This document shows, piece after piece, positions 26,719-35,344 of a stretch of DNA of 64,000 nt. The stretch is taken from assembly GCA_021737695.1 (NCBI GenBank), contig JAIPDL010000004.1, positions 1 through 64,000 of the forward strand. The letters are read 5' to 3'. The translations under genes were made by a program, and so were the position numbers. Source of the DNA: Desulfotignum sp. GTDB lineage: Bacteria; Desulfobacterota; Desulfobacteria; Desulfobacterales; Desulfobacteraceae. Under the pieces are notes generated by a model. That model was given only the letters and a program-made list of their open reading frames with translations, was not told where the DNA came from and did not search any database. The stretch's first letter is position 1, and every line of letters begins with the position of its first letter.

Positions 26719-28584
26719 GTGAAGAAACCGGCATCTTTCCCCTTGCGCTACCGGTTTATGCTCATCAGCTCATTGATGCTGATTCTGCTTCTCGGGACCC
26801 TGGCCCTGGTGCTGGGGTCGCTTCAGACCCAAACCATTCAGGGCCGCATTGAAAAACAGGGGCTGGATATCGCCCGGAACCTGGCCGCCGTATCCAGAGA
26901 TCACTTCATCACCTACAATTATGTGGCGTTAGAAAAGCTGGCCAACCAGGTGGTGGATATTTCCGATATCCTGTATGTGGTATTTTATGACAAAGAGGGC
27001 CGGGTTGCCGGATACAGCCGTCGACCGGATCTCCAGAACCGGATCCTCACGGATGAGATCAGCCGGAAAGCGATGGATGCGACAACCCCCCTGGTGGTGA
27101 CCCAAAATCAGAAAAATTCCGGTCAACCGGTCCTGCATGTTGCGGTCCCGGTGATCCTGGCGGATTCCCAGGCCCGCTGGGGAACGATCCGGGTCTGTCT
27201 GTCCCTGGACCTGATGCAGCAGCAGATCCGGCAGACCCGATGGATCATCGGTGTGCTGGGGGTCATTGCTCTGGGAGCCGGGATACTGATATCCAACTGG
27301 ACGGCCCAGCGGGTGACCCGGCCCCTGGAAAAGCTGGCCGCCACCACCATGGATGCGGCCCGGGGCGATCTGACATTAAAGATTTTTGTCAACACCCGGG
27401 ATGAAGTGGAAATCCTGGCAGCCAATTTTTCATTCATGATCCAGGAAATTCTGGCCCAGAAGAAAAAGCTGGAGGAACAGCTCCAGGAGATCCGGCGGTG
27501 GCAGCAATACACGGAAAAAGTGCTGGTCACCATGGGGGACGGGCTGTTGGCCATTGACATGGCAGGAAGGGTCACCACAGTGAACCCGGCGGCCCGGCGC
27601 ATTCTGGAAATACCGGATGAGCGGCCTGTCCGGTCAAAGCCGGTATGGGATCTGATGGATCCGGGATCCCAGATGGCCGGGTATATCCGGGAGGTACTGG
27701 CGGATCCGTCTGTGGAGAAGCAGCGGGAGCTGGGCGCGTATGCCGGAAAAAACGAGCCAGTGATTCTGGTCAATGCCGGGGTCCTGGAAACCCGGCACAA
27801 AGCGTCCCGGGAGATCATTTTTTCTTTGACCGACATCACCGCGTTAAAGCGCCTGGAGGCCCAGGTCCGGCAGGCCCAGCGGCTGGCGGACTTAGGGATT
27901 CTGGCTGCGGGTATGGCCCATGAGATCCGCAATCCCCTTTCCGCCATCAAAACCTTTGTGGCTTTGCTGCCTAAAAAACTGGAAAAACCCGGATTTCTGG
28001 AAAAGTTCCAGCAGACCGTTCCCAGAGAGATCAACCGGCTCAATACCCTGATCGAAGAGATGCTGGAGCTGTCCCGGCCCCCCCGTTACCGGCTCAAGCC
28101 CACAGAGATCAGTGCCCTGGTTACCCATTGCACCACATTGCTGGAAGCGAATTTCAACGGCCGGGATATTTTTTTTCAGGCAGATCTCCCGGACGATCCC
28201 GCATGGGTCCAGGCAGATGCGGACCAGCTGGAAAAAGCATTTATCAACCTGCTTCAGAACGGGGCCCAGGCCATGCCCGGGGGCGGCACCCTTCAGGTGT
28301 CGGTTTCCCGGGATCAGGACCAGGTGGGGTTGGAATTCAGGGATACCGGGCAAGGCATGTCCCCGGAAATGGTCGACAACATCTTTAATCCGTTTTTCAC
28401 CACCAAGGCCAAAGGCACGGGCTTAGGCCTGGCCATCACCCATAAGGTGATCACGGAACACGGGGGCCGGATCAGTGTGACCAGCCGTGAGCACGAGGGG
28501 ACCTGTTTCACGGTTCGCCTGCCGGGGATCGGTCCGGCCCGTCTGTCCCTTCCTTCTGATCCGGCATCAGATCCAGGGACTTGA
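26719..28584 (+). CDS. Membrane sensor histidine kinase (periplasmic sensor, HAMP, PAS, HisKA, HATPase)
   Basis: Two TM segments, HAMP (NWTAQRVTRPLEKLAATTMDAARGDLTLKI), H-box MAHEIRNPLSAIKTF, ATPase GTGLGLAITHKVITEHGG. GTG start. Confidence 0.93.
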   Translation: MKKPASFPLRYRFMLISSLMLILLLGTLALVLGSLQTQTIQGRIEKQGLDIARNLAAVSRDHFITYNYVALEKLANQVVDISDILYVVFYDKEGRVAGYSRRPDLQNRILTDEISRKAMDATTPLVVTQNQKNSGQPVLHVAVPVILADSQARWGTIRVCLSLDLMQQQIRQTRWIIGVLGVIALGAGILISNWTAQRVTRPLEKLAATTMDAARGDLTLKIFVNTRDEVEILAANFSFMIQEILAQKKKLEEQLQEIRRWQQYTEKVLVTMGDGLLAIDMAGRVTTVNPAARRILEIPDERPVRSKPVWDLMDPGSQMAGYIREVLADPSVEKQRELGAYAGKNEPVILVNAGVLETRHKASREIIFSLTDITALKRLEAQVRQAQRLADLGILAAGMAHEIRNPLSAIKTFVALLPKKLEKPGFLEKFQQTVPREINRLNTLIEEMLELSRPPRYRLKPTEISALVTHCTTLLEANFNGRDIFFQADLPDDPAWVQADADQLEKAFINLLQNGAQAMPGGGTLQVSVSRDQDQVGLEFRDTGQGMSPEMVDNIFNPFFTTKAKGTGLGLAITHKVITEHGGRISVTSREHEGTCFTVRLPGIGPARLSLPSDPASDPGT

Positions 28585-29950
28585 TTTTCTGAATCAGGGT
28601 GTTTCTGTGAATGCCCAGCACCTGGGCGGTCTGGGTCTGGTTCCAGTGGCAGCCCTTCAGTGCCCGCAGGATATAATGCCGTTCAAAGGTCTGGCGGGCC
28701 TGGATCAGGCCTTTGCTCTCCCGGGCCTCTTCCGCGGCTTCCCGGCCGGAATCGGTATGGAACAGCAAATCAAAGGGCAGGTCTTTTTCATCAATGGGCT
28801 GCTGGTCGGACCCCAGCACCACCAGCCGCTCCATCAGGTTTTCCAGTTCCCGGATATTACCCGGCCAGGGATAGTCCTCCAGCACGGTCAGGGCGCCGGG
28901 GGTGATGCCGGTGATATGTTTGTTCATCCTGCGGTTGAACCGGTCCAGAAAATATCCGGCCAGCACAGGCACATCCCCTTTTCTTTTTCGCAGAGGCGGC
29001 AGGTCCACGGGGACCACATTGAGTCTGAAATACAGGTCATCTCTGAACTCTCTGGTTTTGATCATTTCATCCAGCCGGGTGTTGGTGGCGGCGATGATCC
29101 GGATATCCACCTTGATGGTCCGGTTGCCGCCCACCCGGGAGAATTCCCGTTCCTGGATGAACCGCAGCAGTTTGGCCTGGAATTCCGGTTTGAGGCAGCC
29201 GATTTCATCCAGAAACACCGTGCCCTGGTGGGCAAACTCGAATTTTCCCGTGGTCTGGCGGTATGCCCCGGTAAACGACCCTTTTTCATGGCCGAACAGT
29301 TCGGCTTCCATCAGTTCCGAGGGAATGGCCGCGCAGTTGATGGCCACAAACGGATTTTCCTTCCGAAGGCTCAAATTATGGATGGCCCGGGCGATCAGTT
29401 CTTTGCCCGTGCCGCTTTCGCCGGTGATCAGCACATTGCTGCCCGATCCGGCCACCTTTTCCATGAGCTGGAACACGGCGGTCATATGGGGAGACCGGGT
29501 GATGATTTTCGGCTCAAATGCACCGGCCGCCACCTGGGAGCGGTGATACCGGACTTCTCTGGCCAGGCGCTGCCGGTCCACGATTTTTTCCACCCGGTTC
29601 AGGATGATCTCATGGTCAAACGGCTTGGTGATATAGTCATAGGCTCCCAGTTTCAGAGAGTCCGTGGCTTCCTGGGCCCGGTCAACCGCTGACACCATGA
29701 TGACGTCCAAATCCGGGTCAATCTGCTTGATCTGTTTCAAAGTTTCAATACCATCCATTTCCGGCATCACAATATCCAGAAAGATCAGATCAAACCCGTG
29801 GGAACGGGTTTTTGAAAGCGCTTCAGGGCCGCTTTTTGCGCAGGTGACATCATAATCATCTTCCAGAATTTCCTTGAGTGCATCCCGGATGGCTTCATCA
29901 TCATCCACCACAAGAATCTGTACCGGGTTGGGATCGTCCTTGATATCCAC
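28508..29950 (-). CDS. NtrC-type sigma-54-dependent response regulator
   Basis: Receiver domain (ILVVDDDEAIRDALKEIL; D at FLDIVMPEMDG), AAA+ GESGTGKELIARAIHN, GSFTGAYRQT (GAFTGA loop), Fis-type HTH (WNQTQTAQVLGIHRNTLIQKIK). Confidence 0.96.
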   Translation of the reverse strand: MDIKDDPNPVQILVVDDDEAIRDALKEILEDDYDVTCAKSGPEALSKTRSHGFDLIFLDIVMPEMDGIETLKQIKQIDPDLDVIMVSAVDRAQEATDSLKLGAYDYITKPFDHEIILNRVEKIVDRQRLAREVRYHRSQVAAGAFEPKIITRSPHMTAVFQLMEKVAGSGSNVLITGESGTGKELIARAIHNLSLRKENPFVAINCAAIPSELMEAELFGHEKGSFTGAYRQTTGKFEFAHQGTVFLDEIGCLKPEFQAKLLRFIQEREFSRVGGNRTIKVDIRIIAATNTRLDEMIKTREFRDDLYFRLNVVPVDLPPLRKRKGDVPVLAGYFLDRFNRRMNKHITGITPGALTVLEDYPWPGNIRELENLMERLVVLGSDQQPIDEKDLPFDLLFHTDSGREAAEEARESKGLIQARQTFERHYILRALKGCHWNQTQTAQVLGIHRNTLIQKIKSLDLMPDQKEGTDGPDRSPAGEP

Positions 29951-30180
29951 CAGTCTGTCTCCCTGAAATAAAAATTGTTTGTGTTTGGGGTTACGGGCCT
30001 GGACAGGGGAATACTATAAATTTGGGTTTTTTTCCAGAATTTACAGCACTTTTCTCTTTTCATGGTTGATTTTGTCGGTGCCACCCGATAAGAAGAGAGT
30101 CGGAACTCCGCTGCATGGCATCCCGGATCAGCGGGGTGTGATTCGGTTGTCACGGAATTGATAACACAAGGAGACAGGTC

Positions 30181-30981
30181 ATGGAAAATTATATGGAGCA
30201 GATGGTGGTGTTTTTAACCAAATATGGGCTGAATATTATCGGTGCCATAATTATTCTGATTCTGGGCCGGATTGCCGCCGGTATCGGCAGAAAGATCATT
30301 GAGAAGCTCATGGGCCGTTCCAGCGTTGATCCATCCGTGACCTCTTTTTGCGGCAGCCTGGTTTATTTCGGTATTCTGGCATTTACTGTCCTGGCGGCGT
30401 TGGCAAAATTCGGTATTCAGACTGCGTCGTTTGTGGCGGTGATCGGTGCCGCCGGTCTGGCCGTGGGCCTGGCGCTTCAGGGATCCTTGGCCAATTTTGC
30501 CGCAGGGGTTCTTATCCTGATCCTGCAACCATTCAAAACCGGGCATTATATTGAAGCCGGGGGAGTTGCCGGCACGGTCAAGGACATTCAGATGTTTACC
30601 ACCACCCTGGCCACACCGGACAATATCAAGATTCTGGTGCCCAATGGTAAAATTTTAAATGATGTCATTAAAAATATTTCCGGGTATGATACCCGCCGAA
30701 TCGATCTGGTGATCGGCATCGGATACGGGTCTGATATTGAAAAAGCCTGGCAGATTCTGGAGGATATCATCAAATCCGATGACCGTGTTCTCAAAGATCC
30801 CGCCTACACCATTGCCGTGTCCGAACTGGCGGATTCCAGCGTGAATTTTGTGGTACGTCCATGGGTGAACAGCACTGATTACTGGGCCACCCGATATGAT
30901 CTGATCAAAACCATCAAACAGTCGTTTGACGAGAACGACATTGAAATCCCGTTCCCCCAGGTCACTGTTCACAAAGGATAA
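30181..30981 (+). CDS. MscS-family small-conductance mechanosensitive channel
   Basis: VAVIGAAGLAVGLALQGSLANFAAGVLILILQPFKTGHYIEAGGVAGTVKDIQMFTTTLATPDN. Confidence 0.95.
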   Translation: MENYMEQMVVFLTKYGLNIIGAIIILILGRIAAGIGRKIIEKLMGRSSVDPSVTSFCGSLVYFGILAFTVLAALAKFGIQTASFVAVIGAAGLAVGLALQGSLANFAAGVLILILQPFKTGHYIEAGGVAGTVKDIQMFTTTLATPDNIKILVPNGKILNDVIKNISGYDTRRIDLVIGIGYGSDIEKAWQILEDIIKSDDRVLKDPAYTIAVSELADSSVNFVVRPWVNSTDYWATRYDLIKTIKQSFDENDIEIPFPQVTVHKG

Positions 30982-31002
30982 ACAAAATAAGGGATAGACA
31001 AA

Positions 31003-31049
31003 AAAGACAGCTGTGATTGATGTGAAAATACCGGTTACAGCTGTTTTTG
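31003..31049. terminator. Terminator between mscS and the CHASE2/HD-GYP gene
   Basis: AAAAAGACAGCTGT...ACAGCTGTTTTT between convergent genes. Confidence 0.7.
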
Positions 31050-31057
31050 TTTATATT

Positions 31058-33064
31058 TCAGGCGGGATGTTCTTCCGTGTCCTGGAACGCATGGGCAATC
31101 TCAAGGATTTTGTCTTCGATCCGGCAGAAGGCATCCACGATGACGGGGTCAAATGATTTTCCTTTTTCTTCAAGAATAATGGCCATGGCGTTGTCATGGG
31201 AAAATGGGGGTTTGTAGCATCGTTCACTGATCAATGCATCATATACGTCGGCAATGGCCATGATTCTGCCGGCCAGCGGAATCTGGGTGCCGGCCAGACC
31301 GGACGGGTAGCCGTTGCCGTTCCATTTTTCATGATGGGTGCCGGCGATCTGGGACCCCAGAGCCAGAAAATTACTTCCCTGGTGGTCTTTGGCTGCCCGG
31401 GTGATAATTGTTCTGCCGTGCTGGGCATGCTGTTTCATGATCTTAAACTCTTCTTGTGTGAGCCGGCCGGGTTTGAGCAGTATCCTGTCCGGGGTTCCCA
31501 CCTTGCCGATATCATGCAGGGGCACGGATAAAAACAGATTTTTAATAAATTTTTCCGTCAGGATCTCTTTGAAAAAACCGGTATCTCTGAGATGTTCGGC
31601 AATGGCCCGGGCGTAATGCTGGGTTCTGACAATATGTTCTCCGGTTTCCGGATCCCGGGTCTCCACCATGGATACCATGGCTTCCATGGTCAACTGCTGG
31701 GCGGAAGACAGTTGCCGATACCAGGTGAATGCGGCCCGTTTTTCCATGGCGAACCGGCAAAGAGAAATCAGGGAAAACAAAACCAGCACTGTCACAATCG
31801 GGGCTGCCGGGGAGATAAATACGGATGCTTCCCCATAGGCGAGCAGGCTGGCACCGGTCAGGCCGGCGGCCCATGCCAGACTGGCTGAAAACAGCATGCC
31901 CGGCCCAATGAACCGGTAAAACAATCCCCCCATGAACAGGCCGGTGAGCATACAGGCAAAGCCTTTTAGCACCCCGGCCCATGCCGGCAGAATGATCAGG
32001 TTGTTTTTCAGGATATTGTCGACCACCACGGCACTGATTTCAACACCCGGAAAATGTGGATCAAGCACGGTCTGGTGAATATCGTTCAATCCCATGGCTG
32101 AAGATCCCACAAGAACAATGCGGTCCCGGAGGTCTGATTTTTCAAACTGCCGGTTTAAAATATCCACGGCAGACAGATAGGAAAAGGAAAATCCGGGCCG
32201 GGTGAAGCGGATGGCGGCATATCCTTCACGGGTGACGGGGATTTGACAGGTGCCTGCCGCAATACAGGGACCGGTCCGGGTCTGGATCACCCGGGCAGTG
32301 GAAATGCCCTGAGCCTCCAGAAACAAAGCCAGAGAGAGATGGGGAAAAATCTGTGACCCGTGCCGGATCAAGAGGGGGATTCGGCGCAACAGTCCGTCAA
32401 GATCATATTGACTGTTGATGAATCCCGTATTTTTCAGCCGGGTTTCAATGGCCGGGGTATTACACAAAGCCCCGGTGGCCTGGTGCAGGGATAACAGATG
32501 GTCCGGATCCGTGATTTCAACGGTGGTTTGTTTGCACACCGCCCCTTTGCCGGTATGATTAAAATAAAAATACCGGGCCCCCACCATGGGGGTTTCAGCC
32601 AGCACCGAGCCAAAGAAAATATCATTGTTTTCCATTCCCCGGGGCAAATCTGTCACGGGCAGGTGGACATTGAGATCCGTTTCAAGCCGCTGGATGATAT
32701 TTTGAAGTGAGGTCTGATCCGGTTCGGGAAACAAAATATCCAGTGCCATGGCCCGGGGTTCGGACTGATGGATCAGCCGGATCAGGCGGGCGAGCCGGTA
32801 TCGGGGCCAGGGCCATTGACCCACGGCAGCCAGGCTGGTTTCATCAATGTCCACGATGGTGATGCGTTCTGCATCGTTCGCCCGGAGATCAGAGGACGCG
32901 CCCATCCGCATATACCGGTCATAAAAAAAATGATCCAAAGATTGCAGAAAACCGTTTTCAGAAGATGCGGCCAGAGCAATGATCAGGGTGATTATCAGTA
33001 TCGTTCCTGCCCAGATGGTGCGAATTTTTTTCGACAGATCTATTTTAGGGGGGGGCTCCATCAT
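31058..33064 (-). CDS. CHASE2 + HD-GYP domain protein (putative c-di-GMP phosphodiesterase)
   Basis: CHASE2-like extracellular domain (ITIVDIDETSLAAVGQWPWPRYRLARLI), TM segments, HD-GYP motif region (HDIGKVGTPDRILLKPGRLTQEEFKIMKQHAQHG). Confidence 0.92.
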   Translation of the reverse strand: MMEPPPKIDLSKKIRTIWAGTILIITLIIALAASSENGFLQSLDHFFYDRYMRMGASSDLRANDAERITIVDIDETSLAAVGQWPWPRYRLARLIRLIHQSEPRAMALDILFPEPDQTSLQNIIQRLETDLNVHLPVTDLPRGMENNDIFFGSVLAETPMVGARYFYFNHTGKGAVCKQTTVEITDPDHLLSLHQATGALCNTPAIETRLKNTGFINSQYDLDGLLRRIPLLIRHGSQIFPHLSLALFLEAQGISTARVIQTRTGPCIAAGTCQIPVTREGYAAIRFTRPGFSFSYLSAVDILNRQFEKSDLRDRIVLVGSSAMGLNDIHQTVLDPHFPGVEISAVVVDNILKNNLIILPAWAGVLKGFACMLTGLFMGGLFYRFIGPGMLFSASLAWAAGLTGASLLAYGEASVFISPAAPIVTVLVLFSLISLCRFAMEKRAAFTWYRQLSSAQQLTMEAMVSMVETRDPETGEHIVRTQHYARAIAEHLRDTGFFKEILTEKFIKNLFLSVPLHDIGKVGTPDRILLKPGRLTQEEFKIMKQHAQHGRTIITRAAKDHQGSNFLALGSQIAGTHHEKWNGNGYPSGLAGTQIPLAGRIMAIADVYDALISERCYKPPFSHDNAMAIILEEKGKSFDPVIVDAFCRIEDKILEIAHAFQDTEEHPA

Positions 33065-33183
33065 GGTTGTCTGATCATTTCCTGAATTATCGGTTTCGCT
33101 ATTATAGGCAGGGCATCCGGGCCTGTCAAGGTGATGGGAGCCAGGCGGTTTTCAACATGGTTTTCAAACACCGTTTCCCACGG

Positions 33184-33840
33184 TCAGGTATGGGACAGTC
33201 CCAGAAACGTATTCCGGATCCGTTCCACATGGTCCAGAAGCTGGGTTTTTCTGGCTTTGCCCACGATATCCGGAGACGCTTTTGCCAAAAGGTCGGTTAA
33301 TGCCAGCAGATCCGATTCCAGGCAACGGCTTTCCGTATGCCAGCCATGGGTATCCATTTTCATCAGATTGAAATACCACAAACGAAATGTCAGCACATAG
33401 AAGCGGTCCGACATTTCTGTCAAGAATGGATTTCCTGCGGCATCGTGGAACAGGTGTTTCAGATCCATATCCAGTCGGGCCAGCTTTTCCGGATCATGAT
33501 GAACCACCAGATCCCGGCACCTGTCGGTCAGTTGTGCCAGCCGGTTGAAGTGTGCCTTGTTAAACCGTTCTGCTGCCATGACCCCGATGACGGATTCCAG
33601 TTCCAGCCGGGCCTGGAACAGGTGGGTGATGGTATTGAGTTCCAGCTCAGATACCTGGATACCGGTTCGGGGCAGTATTTTAAGCAGATGTTCCCATTCC
33701 AGACGAAACAGCACCGTGCGCAACGGGGTTCTGCTGACACCGAATTCTTCTGCCAGGGCCTGTTCCTTGAGAATCTGACCCGGGTTGTATGCCAGGAAAA
33801 TGATTCGTTCCCGCAGGGTATGATAAATTTTTTGATTCAT
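33184..33840 (-). CDS. GntR-family transcriptional regulator (FCD type)
   Basis: LRERIIFLAYNPGQILKEQALAEEFGVSRTPLRTVLFRLEWEHLLKILPRTGIQVSE. Confidence 0.92.
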   Translation of the reverse strand: MNQKIYHTLRERIIFLAYNPGQILKEQALAEEFGVSRTPLRTVLFRLEWEHLLKILPRTGIQVSELELNTITHLFQARLELESVIGVMAAERFNKAHFNRLAQLTDRCRDLVVHHDPEKLARLDMDLKHLFHDAAGNPFLTEMSDRFYVLTFRLWYFNLMKMDTHGWHTESRCLESDLLALTDLLAKASPDIVGKARKTQLLDHVERIRNTFLGLSHT

Positions 33841-33916
33841 TTTTTGTCAGTTTTAAATGAATAATCCATTAATTTTTAAGGAGCATAACACAAATAAATA
33901 GTAAAAAAATAATATA

Positions 33917-33945
33917 TTGACAATAGAAATTTTTTTGGTATACCA
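33917..33945 (+). promoter_or_regulatory. Candidate sigma-70 promoter overlapped by a palindromic operator
   Basis: TTGACA (33917-33922), then TGGTATACCA palindrome (33936-33945) over the -10 position, upstream of the FAD oxidoreductase and divergent to the GntR gene. Confidence 0.55.
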
Positions 33946-34013
33946 TAAAAATATTAAAAAATCACGCCATGCGTGTAATGGCAGAATGTAAATCAATTTC
34001 AGGGAGAGGAACT

Positions 34014-35195
34014 ATGGAAACATATGATGTGGTAATCATCGGCGGGGCCGTCATGGGAAGTGCAACCGCCTATTTTCTTGCCTGCAATCCGGATTTCACC
34101 GGAAAAGTGCTGGTGATTGAAAAAGATCCCACCTATGCCAAATCATCCACATGCCTGTCTGCCGGCGGCATCCGCCAGCAGTTTTCCAACACGGAAAATA
34201 TCCAGTTATCCAAATTCGGTGCTGAATTCATCAAAAATATCAATTCGTATCTGCAAGTGGAAAACGATGATCCCGTGAATGTGGATTTTACGGAAAACGG
34301 GTATCTGATTTTAGCGACGGACGCAGGGATGCCTGTACTGATGCAGAATCACGAAACACAGATTGCGGCCGGGGCCAATGTTAAAATTCTGGAAAAAGAC
34401 CAGTTGAAACAAACGTTTGAATGGCTCAACGTCGATGATATTGTTGCCGGCTCCTACAATATTCCGGATTCGGGATGGTTTGATCCCCATTGTTTTACCA
34501 TGGGGTTCAAAAACAAAGCCAAGAGTCTCGGGGTCACCTATCTGAACGATGAAGTGGTGGGTATTGACCGGTCCGGTGATCAAATCACGGCCGTTCAACT
34601 GAGTTCCGGAAATAAGATCAACGGCGGCATGTTTGTCAATGCAGCCGGGCCCAAAGCCGCACATGTGGCTGCAATGGCCGGTATAGACGATCTGCCGGTC
34701 CGTTCCCGGAAACGGTTTGTTTTTTTGTACAAATGTAATTCTCAGCTGCCCAACTGCCCCCTGGTGGTGGATCCGACCGGGGCCTATTTCCGGCCCGAAG
34801 GACAGCATTTTATCTGCGGAATTTCTCCGGAAGCGGACAATGATCCGGACTGTGATGATTTTGATATGGATTATTCCGTGTTTGAAGAAACCTTATGGCC
34901 GATTCTGGCGGAACGGGTGCCTGCGTTTGATGCCATCAAGCGGATTTCATCCTGGGCCGGTCATTATGAATACAACATAAAGGATCAGAATGCCATTATC
35001 GGACCCCATCCGACAGTGAAAAATTTCATGTTCATCAACGGGTTCAGCGGTCATGGACTTCAGCAGGGTCCGGGCGCGGGCCGAGGAATTTCAGAACTGA
35101 TCACCTACGGAAAATACAAAACCCTGGATTTAAGGTGTTTTGAATTTGAACGGTTTGCCAAAAATCAGCTGTACATTGAGCTGAATATCGTTTGA
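34014..35195 (+). CDS. FAD-dependent oxidoreductase (DAO / sarcosine oxidase-like)
   Basis: METYDVVIIGGAVMGSATAYFLA; SSTCLSAGGIRQQFSNTENIQLS; FINGFSGHGLQQGPGAGRGISELI. RBS gagagg. Confidence 0.92.
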   Translation: METYDVVIIGGAVMGSATAYFLACNPDFTGKVLVIEKDPTYAKSSTCLSAGGIRQQFSNTENIQLSKFGAEFIKNINSYLQVENDDPVNVDFTENGYLILATDAGMPVLMQNHETQIAAGANVKILEKDQLKQTFEWLNVDDIVAGSYNIPDSGWFDPHCFTMGFKNKAKSLGVTYLNDEVVGIDRSGDQITAVQLSSGNKINGGMFVNAAGPKAAHVAAMAGIDDLPVRSRKRFVFLYKCNSQLPNCPLVVDPTGAYFRPEGQHFICGISPEADNDPDCDDFDMDYSVFEETLWPILAERVPAFDAIKRISSWAGHYEYNIKDQNAIIGPHPTVKNFMFINGFSGHGLQQGPGAGRGISELITYGKYKTLDLRCFEFERFAKNQLYIELNIV

Positions 35196-35344
35196 CCGTC
35201 AGAAAAACAAACAATGCGCCAGCCACAGGTCCTTTGAATTCGCTGCCAGGCAGACAACACTGGTATGTGAATTAACATTGATACGGGTTCCCTCTTTGTG
35301 ATATATTTGTTTCATTTTAATTGTGCAAAGAAAAAGAATCTTGA

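Noticed and set aside
28487-29692. 401-aa plus-strand ORF
   Set aside because: Shadow ORF opposite the NtrC-type regulator; low-complexity composition typical of antisense frames in GC-rich genes.
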